A DNA stretch of 64,000 nt from Segatella copri (GTDB lineage: Bacteria; Bacteroidota; Bacteroidia; Bacteroidales; Bacteroidaceae), in the NCBI RefSeq assembly GCF_019249795.2, contig NZ_CP156892.1:186001-250000 (forward strand), given 5' to 3'. Each line of letters begins with the position of its first letter. Within the stretch, counting starts at the first letter, position 1. A program made the translations under genes and the position numbers. This document shows positions 7,960-18,148 of the stretch, piece by piece. Under the pieces are notes generated by a model, which was not told the origin of the DNA, searched no databases, and saw only the letters and a program-made list of their open reading frames with translations.

Positions 7960-9177
7960 ATGAAGAAAACCATCATCATGGCGCTCATGGCTGCAGCTTC
8001 GGTCTCAGCCAGCGCCCAGCAGAAGCAGACCATCGAAATACCATCATGGTTGAGCAACGTGAAATTGTCGGGGTATGGAATGACCCAGTATCAGTACAGC
8101 GGACAGAAAGATGCTGAATCCAACTCATTCAACATCCGTATGGCGCGTATCTCTCTCGAAGGTCGCATAGCAGGCGACTTCTACTGGAAAACTCAGATTC
8201 AGTTCAACGGCAACACCTCTACCCTCGGTTCCAGTCCGAGAATGGTGGATCTGTTTGCAGAATGGCAGAAATATGAATACTTCAAGGTGAAGATCGGTCA
8301 GTTCAAGAACCCGTTCACCTTTGAGAATCCGATGCACCCTATCGACCAGGGCTTCATGGGATATTCACAGAACGTGAGCAAGCTGGCCGGTTTCAGCGAC
8401 CGTGCCGGAGAACATGCATCCAACGGCCGTGACATCGGTCTTCAGTTCCAGGGCGATTTCCTCAAGAATGCCAATGGCAGGAACCTGCTGCACTATCAGA
8501 TTGGTGTATTCAACGGACAGGGAACCAATACCAAGGACGTTGATAATCAGAAGAACATCATCGGAGGTGTATGGGTAATGCCTGTAAGCGGCATGCGCAT
8601 CGGTGCCTTCGGATGGACCGGTTCTTATGCAAGAAAGGGAACATGGAACGATGATGAACAGGGAAACATCATCTACGAAAAAGATGCTGCTGGAAATTCC
8701 GTTCTTGACAAGGATGGAAAACCTGTAAAAGAGACTTTCAGCGGTACCCGCAGCCTGAACCAGAACCGCTACGCCTTCTCTTTCGAATATAAGAAAGACG
8801 GCTGGACCGTACGTTCTGAGTATATCCACTCTACCGGCAAGGCTTTTGACAAGAGCATCACCAACTTCAACGATGCCAACGCCAAGGACTGCAATCTGAA
8901 TGCAAAAATCGGCGACAAGGCACAGGGTGTATATGGATTGGTTATCGCTCCATTGGCTCAGCTGCCAAAGAACAGCCGTATCGACGTGAAGGCACGTTAC
9001 GACATGTATCAGCCTAACGGCAAGAGCAACATGCAGAGAACCCAGTATGAGGCAGGTTTGAACTTCCACATCGGCAAGCGAATCTCTATCTTTACCGAGT
9101 ATGCGCTCATCAACGACAAGACACTCGCGAAGCATAATTACTTCATGGCAGATGCCGAGGTTTGCTTCCGATTCTAA
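7960..9177 (+). CDS. OprO/OprP-type (phosphate-selective) porin family protein
   Basis: A 405-residue outer-membrane protein with a signal peptide (MKKTIIMALMAAASVSASAQ). The mature part shows alternating beta-strand pattern, the early SGYGMTQYQYSGQ and RMARISLEGRIAGDFYWKTQ strands typical of porin O/P, the FKVKIGQFKNPFTFENP stretch, and a terminal phenylalanine (VCFRF) as required for barrel assembly. It follows rlmD closely on the same strand and ends at a bidirectional terminator shared with the convergent DUF3078 gene. Phosphate selectivity is the family label; the real solute is unknown. Confidence 0.88.
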   Translation: MKKTIIMALMAAASVSASAQQKQTIEIPSWLSNVKLSGYGMTQYQYSGQKDAESNSFNIRMARISLEGRIAGDFYWKTQIQFNGNTSTLGSSPRMVDLFAEWQKYEYFKVKIGQFKNPFTFENPMHPIDQGFMGYSQNVSKLAGFSDRAGEHASNGRDIGLQFQGDFLKNANGRNLLHYQIGVFNGQGTNTKDVDNQKNIIGGVWVMPVSGMRIGAFGWTGSYARKGTWNDDEQGNIIYEKDAAGNSVLDKDGKPVKETFSGTRSLNQNRYAFSFEYKKDGWTVRSEYIHSTGKAFDKSITNFNDANAKDCNLNAKIGDKAQGVYGLVIAPLAQLPKNSRIDVKARYDMYQPNGKSNMQRTQYEAGLNFHIGKRISIFTEYALINDKTLAKHNYFMADAEVCFRF

Positions 9178-9187
9178 CAGATACAAC

Positions 9188-9219
9188 AAAGGCTCGCTCC
9201 TCAACAGGAACGAGCCTTT
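9188..9219. terminator. Bidirectional terminator between porin and DUF3078 genes
   Basis: AAAGGCTCG (9188-9196) pairs with CGAGCCTTT (9211-9219), with inner TCCT/AGGA pairing. It lies in the 68-bp gap between convergent genes. Confidence 0.85.
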
Positions 9220-9245
9220 ATTGTATTTACTGCCAACACCTTATC

Positions 9246-10529
9246 CTAGAATGAATAAGAGAAACCTACTGACATGAATTCCTTAAACTGCCAGTAGCTC
9301 TGGTCGTCCTTGCGCTTCACACCATCGTCGAAACGAGGATAGAGGAAGATGTTGGTAGAAATATAGCGGTTAAACTGGAAAGAAATGGTGTTTTCCCACT
9401 CTATTTCAGCACGCTTGTAAGTGGTGTATCCCCAGAGACGGGTCTTCCACTTGATATTATCCGCTATCTGCCACGACAGGTCGAAGGTACACTCAGAACC
9501 GTAATCGGTCATGCCATGCTTACCCTCATCCAGTCCATATCGCGTAGCCAGATCCGCTCTGCCCACATACTTCCAGTTGAAAGCCAGAGGAGCCAGATGA
9601 GCACTACCCTTCAGGCGATGATGGAACCAGTCTACATTATAATCCATACCGACAGAGAGGTTCAGATTGAATGGCGAGAAGAAATCGGAATAAACCTTCT
9701 TGTCATTACTCTTGTAACCATGCGTAAACTGAGTCTGGCCAACCAGCTGGATGGTATAATACCACTTTTTGGAAGCCTGCAGACCGAGTTTTCCGGTGTA
9801 TCGTATCATATCATCGCTCGTCTTCAGCGTATGAACCGTATCACCCTTCGAAGTCTGATAACCCAGACGCATCTCCAGTTTATTATCCCATTTCACCTTC
9901 TGCTTGTTATTGTAGTTGGCAAACATCGTCACTCTTCCGAGCACCGAATAATTGCTCTCACCACCCTTATACCAGTTGTCAGAAACATAGTTTTGCAGGA
10001 ACTGTAGATAATAATCGCCACCTATGGTCCAGAAGTTAGGACGGGTGATGACGATATCCATCGGCGCCGCATCCACCTCAATCGCCTTCGGAGCCACCTG
10101 CTCTACGATATCAGGATGATTCTTCTTCGGTTTGCTCTGCGCAGCCAGCGGTGCTCCCACCTCCTTGAGATGAGACTCAGTATTGCGCACCAGGTCGGGA
10201 CGCTTGAGATATACCTCCATCAGCGTCTGGTCGAGCATCGTTCCGAGCGAATCCTTCACCCCATCCTGAGGCTTGAGTCGCAACATGCGGGCTGCCGGCC
10301 CATGATAGAAGGTGAGCGGCGTAAAGAGCTGGGCATATCTGCTATCCCCGGAATCCATCTTCATGGAATCGATGCGCTGACGGCACATCAAGAGCGAGTC
10401 AGCATAGATTTCAGCCAACCTGTTCTTCGATGCCTCTCCGGGCGCCACCTTCTTCAATTTGCGCTGGGCAGAAACAGGCGTCAGAGCCGAAAGGAACGCA
10501 AGAACGAGTAATCCAAATTTTATTTTCAT
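9246..10529 (-). CDS. DUF3078 family outer-membrane barrel protein
   Basis: A 427-residue protein with signal peptide (MKIKFGLLVLAFLSALTPVSA). After a helical, charged N-terminal region (to about residue 160) comes the DUF3078 barrel, recognised by FWTIGGDYYLQFLQNYVSDN, WYKGGESNYSVLG and WDNKLEMRLGYQT, then repeating amphipathic strands with a C-terminal FSYSF. DUF3078 is a Bacteroidota outer-membrane family of unknown function. The gene stands alone; a minus-strand TACCTTTG box (10554-10561) precedes it. No truncation. Confidence 0.88.
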   Translation of the reverse strand: MKIKFGLLVLAFLSALTPVSAQRKLKKVAPGEASKNRLAEIYADSLLMCRQRIDSMKMDSGDSRYAQLFTPLTFYHGPAARMLRLKPQDGVKDSLGTMLDQTLMEVYLKRPDLVRNTESHLKEVGAPLAAQSKPKKNHPDIVEQVAPKAIEVDAAPMDIVITRPNFWTIGGDYYLQFLQNYVSDNWYKGGESNYSVLGRVTMFANYNNKQKVKWDNKLEMRLGYQTSKGDTVHTLKTSDDMIRYTGKLGLQASKKWYYTIQLVGQTQFTHGYKSNDKKVYSDFFSPFNLNLSVGMDYNVDWFHHRLKGSAHLAPLAFNWKYVGRADLATRYGLDEGKHGMTDYGSECTFDLSWQIADNIKWKTRLWGYTTYKRAEIEWENTISFQFNRYISTNIFLYPRFDDGVKRKDDQSYWQFKEFMSVGFSYSF

Positions 10530-10553
10530 ACCTTAATTTTATAAATTTGGGCA

Positions 10554-10561
10554 CAAAGGTA
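10554..10561 (-). promoter_or_regulatory. -7 box of the DUF3078 gene
   Basis: TACCTTTG on the minus strand, 25 nt before the ATG; close beside the oppositely directed pyrG promoter. Confidence 0.5.
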
Positions 10562-10601
10562 ATAAATAATTCATAAATCTATGCCCTTTATTAGAAATAT
10601 T

Positions 10602-10633
10602 TTTGCTCATTTCACAAAAATGTCGTAACTTTG
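10602..10633 (+). promoter_or_regulatory. pyrG promoter
   Basis: TTTG (10602-10605), 20-nt spacer, TAACTTTG (10626-10633): a textbook Bacteroidota promoter 34 nt before the GTG start. Confidence 0.8.
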
Positions 10634-10655
10634 CAGCCAAATTATTCTAATTTAA

Positions 10656-12272
<1,617 letters not shown>

Positions 12273-12282
12273 ATATTAGGAG

Positions 12283-12312
12283 TTAAAGGAGTGATCCCCT
12301 TTACTCCTTTAA
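12283..12312 (+). terminator. Hairpin between pyrG and yidC
   Basis: TTAAAGGAGT (12283-12292) and ACTCCTTTAA (12303-12312) form a perfect 10-bp stem with a 10-nt loop. No T-run of terminator quality follows, so it may tune rather than end transcription. It includes a Shine-Dalgarno-like AGGAG in the left arm. Confidence 0.55.
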
Positions 12313-12327
12313 TTTCAAATTTAAAAA

Positions 12328-14265
12328 ATGAACAAGAACAACATTATCGGTTTCCTCCTGATTGCCGTAGTGCTGATTGGCTTTAGCTGGTATAACCAGC
12401 CATCTGCCGAAGAACAGAGAGCGGCATTCGTTCAGGACTCCATCGCCAAGGCTAAACATGCCGAGATGGAAAAGGCCAGCAAGGCTGCCGCTGCTAAGCG
12501 CCAGACTAATGCCAAAGCAAAGGTTGAGGCAGACTCAACCGCCCTCTTCTATTCGGCACTCAAAGGCCAGGCTAAGAAGATTGTATTGAAAAACGAGAAG
12601 GTAGAATTAACACTCAACACCAAGGGTGCTACTGTAGAGAAGGCTGTCATCAAGGGCTATGTGGGACACAACCTGCAGGTGAAAGACGGTTCGGCTGATG
12701 CCAAGGACGTAACCCTCTTCGACGGTAACGACCAGAGCCTCAAGTTCATGCTCGAGGCTAAGGAGGCCAACATCATCACCAGCGATCTCTACTTCACTCC
12801 ATCCAACGTGACCGACAAGTCTGTAACCCTGACCGCTGTGGCTGGTGAAGGCAAGACGCTCACCCTGACTTATACATTGGGCAATGACTACATGCTGCAC
12901 ATGAGCCTGCAGGCAAATGGCATGGCGGGTCTGTTCTCACCTAATTATAATAAGATGGATGTTGACTGGAGCGACAAGGCACGCCAGCAGGAACGTGGTT
13001 TCATGTTCGAAAACCGTTACACTACCCTCACCTACCATAATGCAGAAGGCGGTACCGACCACCTCAACGAAGGTAGCGAGAAGATTGACGAGAAAATAGA
13101 AGAAACCATCGACTGGGTATCTTTCAAGAACCAGTTCTTCTCTGCCATCATCGTAGCAAAGGATAACTTCGAGAAGGATGCTTTCATGACCTCTATCCCT
13201 CAGGAGAAGGGTTCGGGCTATCTGAAGCAGTTCCAGGCTAAGATGAAGACAGCTTTCGACCCAACCGGTAAGAAGGCATCTGAGTTTGAGTTCTACTTCG
13301 GTCCTAACGACTTCCAGATTCTGAAGAATACCGAGAAGGAAAGTACCTTCGGCAAAGACTTGGAATTCCAGAAGCTCGTATACCTGGGATGGCCTATCAT
13401 CCGCTGGATCAACCGTTTCTTCACACTCTACGTATTCGACTGGTTGAGCAACGTGTTCCCAATGGGTATCGTATTGATTCTCATCACCTTGCTCCTCAAG
13501 CTCATCACCTACCCTATGGTGAAGAAGAGCTACATGAGTTCAGCCAAGATGCGCGTGCTGAAACCAAAACTCGAAGCTGCTACAGCTCAGTATAACAAGC
13601 CTGAGGACCAGATGCAGAAGCAGCAGGCGATGATGGCGGAATATGCCAAGTATGGTGTAAGTCCATTATCTGGCTGTATCCCTATGCTGATTCAGATGCC
13701 GGTTTGGGTTGCGATGTTCAACTTCGTTCCTAATGCCATCCAGCTTCGTGGTGAGAAGTTCCTGTGGATGAACGACTTGAGCACCTTCGACCCAATCTTC
13801 GAATGGAATACCAACATCTGGCTGATTGGCGACCACTTGAGTTTGACCTGTATCCTGTTCTGTGTAGCCAACCTGTTGTACTCATGGATGACCATGCGTC
13901 AGCAGCGCGACCAGATGGTAGGTCAGCAGGCAGAGCAGATGAAGATGATGCAGTGGATGATGTATCTCATGCCATTGATGTTCTTCTTCATGTTCAATGA
14001 CTACTCAGCCGGTCTGAACTTCTACTACTTCATCTCATTGTTCTTCAGTGCCGCAATCATGTGGACCCTGCGCAAGACAACCGACGACGAGAAGCTCCTC
14101 GCCATCCTTGAGAAGCGCTATCAGGAAAACAAGAACAACCCTAAGAAGGCAAGCGGCCTGATGGCAAGAATGCAGGCTCTCCAGGAGATGCAGCGCAAGC
14201 AGCAGGAAGAGATGATGCGCAAGCAGGCAGAACTGAACGAGAAAAAGAACAATCTCGGAAAATAA
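12328..14265 (+). CDS. yidC: Membrane protein insertase YidC
   Basis: A 645-residue inner-membrane protein that inserts and folds membrane proteins with or without SecYEG. Layout: N-terminal signal-anchor helix (residues 5-22, IIGFLLIAVVLIGFSWY), Ala/Lys-rich linker, the large periplasmic beta-sandwich domain (about 75-350), then the conserved YidC/Oxa1 core with VLILITLLLKLITYPMVKKS, PKLEAATAQY, SPLSGCIPMLIQMPVWVAMF and the final YFISLFFSAAIMW helix. The basic, Lys/Gln-rich C-terminal tail would contact the ribosome. It sits behind pyrG, the usual Bacteroidota order, and ends at a strong terminator. Confidence 0.97.
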   Translation: MNKNNIIGFLLIAVVLIGFSWYNQPSAEEQRAAFVQDSIAKAKHAEMEKASKAAAAKRQTNAKAKVEADSTALFYSALKGQAKKIVLKNEKVELTLNTKGATVEKAVIKGYVGHNLQVKDGSADAKDVTLFDGNDQSLKFMLEAKEANIITSDLYFTPSNVTDKSVTLTAVAGEGKTLTLTYTLGNDYMLHMSLQANGMAGLFSPNYNKMDVDWSDKARQQERGFMFENRYTTLTYHNAEGGTDHLNEGSEKIDEKIEETIDWVSFKNQFFSAIIVAKDNFEKDAFMTSIPQEKGSGYLKQFQAKMKTAFDPTGKKASEFEFYFGPNDFQILKNTEKESTFGKDLEFQKLVYLGWPIIRWINRFFTLYVFDWLSNVFPMGIVLILITLLLKLITYPMVKKSYMSSAKMRVLKPKLEAATAQYNKPEDQMQKQQAMMAEYAKYGVSPLSGCIPMLIQMPVWVAMFNFVPNAIQLRGEKFLWMNDLSTFDPIFEWNTNIWLIGDHLSLTCILFCVANLLYSWMTMRQQRDQMVGQQAEQMKMMQWMMYLMPLMFFFMFNDYSAGLNFYYFISLFFSAAIMWTLRKTTDDEKLLAILEKRYQENKNNPKKASGLMARMQALQEMQRKQQEEMMRKQAELNEKKNNLGK

Positions 14266-14284
14266 AGATTAACAGATAAAAATG

Positions 14285-14330
14285 AAAGCGTAATGGATTA
14301 CCTGAAAAAGGTGTTCATTACGCTTTTTTT
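14285..14330 (+). terminator. yidC terminator
   Basis: AAAGCGTAATG (14285-14295) pairs with CATTACGCTTT (14316-14326), followed by a T-run. Confidence 0.88.
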
Positions 14331-14381
14331 ATAGGATTACATACTTAAAGCCAGGAAAAGATTGTTAAAAAGCCCCAAATA

Positions 14382-14413
14382 CTTGGCAGTGTAACTATTT
14401 TTAGTTACATTTG
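14382..14413 (+). promoter_or_regulatory. hicAB promoter with overlapping inverted-repeat operator
   Basis: CTTG (14382-14385), 20-nt spacer, TACATTTG (14406-14413). Between and overlapping these boxes lies the inverted repeat GTAACTA (14391-14397)/TAGTTAC (14402-14408). An 18-bp dyad covering the spacer and -7 box is the expected place for a HicB repressor site; that it binds HicB is inference. Confidence 0.65.
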
Positions 14414-14431
14414 CAGTCGGATACATAAAGA

Positions 14432-14704
14432 ATGTGGAAAATGAACAAGAAAGATAAACTTTTGAAACGCTTCTATAGCCTGCCGAAAGATTTCACTTTC
14501 GACGAAATAGTTAGTGTATTTTCCTGCTATGGGTTCCATCAGGAAAACAAAGGATCAACTTCTGGTTCAAGAGTCATATTTGTCAATGGCAAAGATGGCA
14601 ATAGCTACATCATGCATAAGCCTCATCCTTCAAATATTATCAAAGGATATGTTATGAAACAAGTATTCACATTTCTAAAAGCTAATGGATATATTAACAA
14701 ATAG
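14432..14704 (+). CDS. hicA: HicA-like toxin (YcfA family)
   Basis: A 90-residue basic protein, or 87 if the second ATG (14441) is used. The fold is the small dsRNA-binding-like HicA domain: a leading helix with FDEIVSVFSCYGF, then SGSRVIFVNG, the conserved YIMHKPHPSN strand-loop and a C-terminal VMKQVFTFLKANG helix. HicA toxins are ribosome-independent mRNA interferases. The catalytic histidine normally found in the GSH loop is Arg here (SGSR), a variant I associate with Bacteroidota members, so activity may depend on the KPHP histidine or be altered. The antitoxin follows after 12 nt with a strong AGGAGG. Confidence 0.82.
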   Translation: MWKMNKKDKLLKRFYSLPKDFTFDEIVSVFSCYGFHQENKGSTSGSRVIFVNGKDGNSYIMHKPHPSNIIKGYVMKQVFTFLKANGYINK

Positions 14705-14716
14705 GAGGAACATAAT

Positions 14717-15070
14717 ATGGGATTATTAAAATACAAAGGTTATACGGGTAGCGTAGATTATAGCGAGGAGGACAATTGCCTATATGGTAAGGTTCTCGGA
14801 ATGAGCAAGGATATGATTACCTACGAAGGTCAAGACGTTAATGAATTACGCAAGGATTTTGAAGGCGCAATAGATGACTATCTTGCCTTATGTAAAGCCA
14901 ATGGTAAGGCACCTCGTGTACCTTATAGTGGCAACTTAAATATCCGCATAACTCCTGAAATCCATAGTCGTATTGCGATGATGGCAATGCAAGCAGGAAC
15001 AACCATCAATGGTTTTATCCGTGACACGCTAGCTAATGTGACAGGAGTTACTCCAGCCACAAACGCATAA
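14717..15070 (+). CDS. hicB: HicB-like antitoxin
   Basis: A 117-residue protein with a partially degraded RNase H-like HicB domain (YTGSVDYSEEDNCLYGKV, TYEGQDVNELRKDFEGAIDDYL) and a C-terminal ribbon-helix-helix part (NIRITPEIHSRIAMMAMQAG) expected to bind operator DNA. It neutralises HicA and represses the operon. AGGAGG upstream (14703-14708) gives a much stronger ribosome site than hicA has, matching the usual antitoxin excess. A very long perfect hairpin ends the transcript. Confidence 0.88.
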   Translation: MGLLKYKGYTGSVDYSEEDNCLYGKVLGMSKDMITYEGQDVNELRKDFEGAIDDYLALCKANGKAPRVPYSGNLNIRITPEIHSRIAMMAMQAGTTINGFIRDTLANVTGVTPATNA

Positions 15071-15073
15071 TAT

Positions 15074-15132
15074 TACCCCCGAAAAGGTATAATTTATTAA
15101 ATGATATTATAAATTATACCTTTTCGGGGGTA
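15074..15132. terminator. Perfect 23-bp bidirectional terminator hairpin
   Basis: The left arm 15074-15096 and right arm 15110-15132 are perfect inverted copies (a TACCCCC/GGGGGTA base followed by GAAAAGGT/ACCTTTTC) with a 13-nt AT-rich loop. The hairpin lies between hicB and the convergent DUF1846 gene. A T-rich tract follows on the plus side. Confidence 0.85.
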
Positions 15133-15149
15133 TTTTATTTTAAGCTAAT

Positions 15150-16613
15150 TTACTTCTTCAATACCGGCTCGCAGGTGATATTCACACCGAGTTTCTTGAA
15201 GATTTTCTGGTCTACATCACTCAGCATCACGGTGCAATGAGCCTGACAGCCACGAAGCTTAGGCAACTGCTCCAATGCCTTCCTGCAGTTCTCATCATTC
15301 TCTGAAAGAACAGAAAGAGCTACCAAAACCTCATCCGTATGAAGACGAGGATTGTGACCACCGAGATAATTCACCTTAGTATGCTGGATAGGCTCAATCA
15401 TCGACTGAGGAATCAGCTTCAATTCATGGTCGATGCCTGCCAACTGCTTGGTAACATTCAGGAGCAAGGCGGCACTACAGCCCAGCAACTCGCTGCTATG
15501 ACCGCAGATAATGGTACCATCCTCCAACTCAATGGCAGAAGAGGTATGACCCGTCTCCTTCTTATGATTCTTGGCAGCTACCGTCACCTTGCGGTAATCA
15601 GTAGTAATCTTAGCCTGATTGAAGAGCATCTGAATCTTATTGATCTCATCATCATTGCAAGCACCAGCCGCCATCTTGTTGGTAGCCGCATAGTAACGGC
15701 GGACAATCTCATTCTTGGATGCCTCGCAGCAAGCCTCATCATCAGAGATACAGAAACCTACCATGTTCACACCCATATCTGTAGGCGACTTGTATGGATT
15801 GCTACCATAGATACCCTCGAACAGCGCATTGAGCACAGGATAAATCTCTACATCACGGTTATAGTTGATGGCTATCTTGTTATAAGCCTCCAGATGGAAC
15901 GGGTCAATCATATTCACATCGTTCAGATCGGCAGTAGCAGCCTCGTATGCGATGTTCACAGGATGCTTCAATGGGAGATTCCACACAGGGAATGTCTCAA
16001 ACTTGGCATAACCGGCACGCACACCACGCTTGTTCTCATTATAAAGCTGACTCAGGCAAACCGCCATCTTACCGCTGCCAGGCCCCGGCGCAGTAACAAT
16101 AACCAGCGGACGCTCTGTTTCAACATAATCGTTCTGACCGAAGCCCTCGTCAGAGGCAATCAGACTCACGTTATGAGGATAGCCCTCGATGAGATAATGG
16201 CAGTAAGTCTTGATGCCTTCGCGCTCCAGACGCTGTTTGAAGGCGATGGCGGCAGGCTGGCCATTATAATGAGTGATGACAACAGACCCCACCATGAAAC
16301 CACGGTTTTGGAACTCACCACGAAGGCGCAACACGTCCTCATCGTATGTAATGCCCAAGTCGGCACGCTTCTTGTTCTTCTCTATATCGGCTGCACTAAT
16401 CACAATAACAATCTCGATGCTATCGCTGATTTTCTGGAACATACGCAGTTTGCTGTCAGGCTGGAACCCCGGCAAAACTCTGCTGGCATGGTGATCGTCA
16501 AAAAGTTTACCGCCCAATTCGAGGTAAAGCTTTCCGTCAAACTGTGAGATTCTCTCCTTGATGTGTTCTGACTGAATCTTCAGATACTTCTCGTTATCGA
16601 AACCTATCTTCAT
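15150..16613 (-). CDS. DUF1846 (UPF0371) family protein
   Basis: A 487-residue cytoplasmic protein with the DUF1846 N-terminus (MKIGFDNEKYLKIQSEHI, ELGGKLFDDHHASRVLPGF), the glycine-rich APGPGSGKMAVCLSQLYN loop resembling a nucleotide-binding turn, and later GVNMVGFCISDDEACCEASK and the cysteine-rich region before the C-terminal CEPVLKK. Full family length. Proteins of this family have known structures but no agreed biochemical role that I know of. It is a single gene, divergent from metY, with a minus-strand -7 box at 16661-16668. Confidence 0.9.
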   Translation of the reverse strand: MKIGFDNEKYLKIQSEHIKERISQFDGKLYLELGGKLFDDHHASRVLPGFQPDSKLRMFQKISDSIEIVIVISAADIEKNKKRADLGITYDEDVLRLRGEFQNRGFMVGSVVITHYNGQPAAIAFKQRLEREGIKTYCHYLIEGYPHNVSLIASDEGFGQNDYVETERPLVIVTAPGPGSGKMAVCLSQLYNENKRGVRAGYAKFETFPVWNLPLKHPVNIAYEAATADLNDVNMIDPFHLEAYNKIAINYNRDVEIYPVLNALFEGIYGSNPYKSPTDMGVNMVGFCISDDEACCEASKNEIVRRYYAATNKMAAGACNDDEINKIQMLFNQAKITTDYRKVTVAAKNHKKETGHTSSAIELEDGTIICGHSSELLGCSAALLLNVTKQLAGIDHELKLIPQSMIEPIQHTKVNYLGGHNPRLHTDEVLVALSVLSENDENCRKALEQLPKLRGCQAHCTVMLSDVDQKIFKKLGVNITCEPVLKK

Positions 16614-16660
16614 ACTACTTTAAATAAAACTATATCGCTATTATTTTGCAAATTTGACTG

Positions 16661-16740
16661 CAAAAGTACAAAAAAAACTGGCTATAGAACAATGTTTTAC
16701 GCAAATTATTCTTAATTCTCAAGGATTTGCCGTATCTTTG
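16661..16740. promoter_or_regulatory. Divergent promoter region of DUF1846 gene and metY
   Basis: Minus-strand TACTTTTG at 16661-16668 points to the DUF1846 gene; plus-strand TATCTTTG at 16733-16740 points to metY. No convincing -33 TTTG is spaced correctly for either. No SAM riboswitch signature was seen. Confidence 0.55.
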
Positions 16741-16811
16741 CATCTTGCAATGGGCAGCATAACATGTCATATCGCAAAAACATGAAGTTTAAAAGAAAAC
16801 ATAACCAACAA

Positions 16812-18095
16812 ATGAAAAAAAAATTACGTACCGCCTCTATCTGCGTGCAGGGAGGCTATGAGCCAAAGAACGGCGAACCTATTGAAGTGCCAATTTATCA
16901 AAGCACTACTTTCAAGTATGACAACTCTGAGGAGATGGCTATGCTCTTCGACCTGAAGAAGGAAGGCTACTTCTATACCCGTCTCCAGAACCCTACCAAC
17001 GACGTTGTGGCTAAGAAGATTGCCGAACTCGAAGGTGGCGTGGGAGCCGTATTAACCAGCAGCGGTCAGGCTGCCAACTTCTATGCTGTGTTCAACATCT
17101 GCGAAGCGGGCGACCATATCGTTACATCTAATGAGATTTATGGTGGTACCTTCAATCTCTTCGGTGTAACCCTGAAGAAGCTCGGCATTGAGTGTACTTT
17201 CGTGAATCCGAACGATAGCGAAGAAGAAATCCAGAAGGCTTTCCGCCCTAACACCAAGGTTGTTTTCGGCGAAACCATCAGCAACCCGGGCTGCGCTGTA
17301 CTCGACATCGAGAAGTTTGCACGTATTGCTCACAAGAATGGGGTGCCTCTCATCGTTGACAACACTTTCGCTACGCCTATCAACTGCCGCCCATTCGAAT
17401 GGGGTGCCGACATCGTTACCCACAGTACTACCAAATATATGGATGGTACCGCTTCACAGGTAGGTGGTGTGGTAGTAGATAGCGGCAACTTCGACTGGAT
17501 GGCTCATGCTGATAAGTTCCCAGGTCTCTGCACACCGGATGACAGCTACCATGGTCTGACCTATGTGAAGGCTTTCGGCAAGATGGGCTACACCACCAAA
17601 CTCGTAGCTCAGCTGATGCGCGATCTCGGCAGCATCCCTGCCCCAATGAATTCATTCATCCTCAACCTCGGTCTTCAGAGTCTCCACCTCCGTATGCGCC
17701 AGCATTGTGCAAATGCACAGAAGGTGGCAGAGTTCCTGCAGAACGATGAGCGTGTGGCTTGGGTTCATTATAGCGGTCTGGAGGGCGATGAGTATCATGC
17801 GCTTGCCCAGAAGTATATGCCAAACGGCACCTGCGGTGTTATCGCCTTCGGATTGAAGGGAGATCGCGAGACAGCCATCAAGTTTATGGATTCTCTCGAC
17901 ATGATCAACATCGTAACCCATGTAGCCGATGCCCGCACCTGTGTGCTCCATCCAGCCAGTCACACCCATCGCCAGCTCAGCGAAGAGCAGCTGAAGGAAG
18001 CAGGTGTTGCGCCAGATCTGATTCGCCTCTCCGTAGGTATCGAAGATGTAGAAGACATCCTCGATGATATCAAGCAGGCTTTGGATCAGATTTAA
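16812..18095 (+). CDS. metY: O-acetylhomoserine sulfhydrylase (homocysteine synthase)
   Basis: A 427-residue PLP enzyme when started at the ATG at 16812. An upstream in-frame ATG at 16764 adds 16 basic residues not seen in the family, so it was not used. It makes homocysteine from O-acetylhomoserine and sulfide. Motifs: YQSTTFKYDNSEEMA, LEGGVGAVLTSSGQAANF, FGETISNPGC, VDNTFATPINCRPFEWGADI, and the PLP lysine K208 in HSTTKYMDG. The C-terminus has VTHVADARTCVLHPASHTHRQ and RLSVGIEDVEDILDDI. The Cys/Met-metabolism family has several specificities; the length and the HPASHTHRQ block favour OAH sulfhydrylase. Confidence 0.92.
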   Translation: MKKKLRTASICVQGGYEPKNGEPIEVPIYQSTTFKYDNSEEMAMLFDLKKEGYFYTRLQNPTNDVVAKKIAELEGGVGAVLTSSGQAANFYAVFNICEAGDHIVTSNEIYGGTFNLFGVTLKKLGIECTFVNPNDSEEEIQKAFRPNTKVVFGETISNPGCAVLDIEKFARIAHKNGVPLIVDNTFATPINCRPFEWGADIVTHSTTKYMDGTASQVGGVVVDSGNFDWMAHADKFPGLCTPDDSYHGLTYVKAFGKMGYTTKLVAQLMRDLGSIPAPMNSFILNLGLQSLHLRMRQHCANAQKVAEFLQNDERVAWVHYSGLEGDEYHALAQKYMPNGTCGVIAFGLKGDRETAIKFMDSLDMINIVTHVADARTCVLHPASHTHRQLSEEQLKEAGVAPDLIRLSVGIEDVEDILDDIKQALDQI

Positions 18096-18148
18096 GACAA
18101 ATAGGATACATAACAACAAAGCAACATTATAACAGTAAAATTAGAAAC

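Noticed and set aside
15339..16547. A 402-codon open frame on the plus strand across the DUF1846 gene
   Set aside because: Antisense shadow. The DUF1846 protein is conserved in the other strand; the plus-strand product shows no family pattern.
16614..16811. SAM riboswitch before metY
   Set aside because: The leader after the -7 box is too short (about 70 nt) and shows no conserved riboswitch helices.
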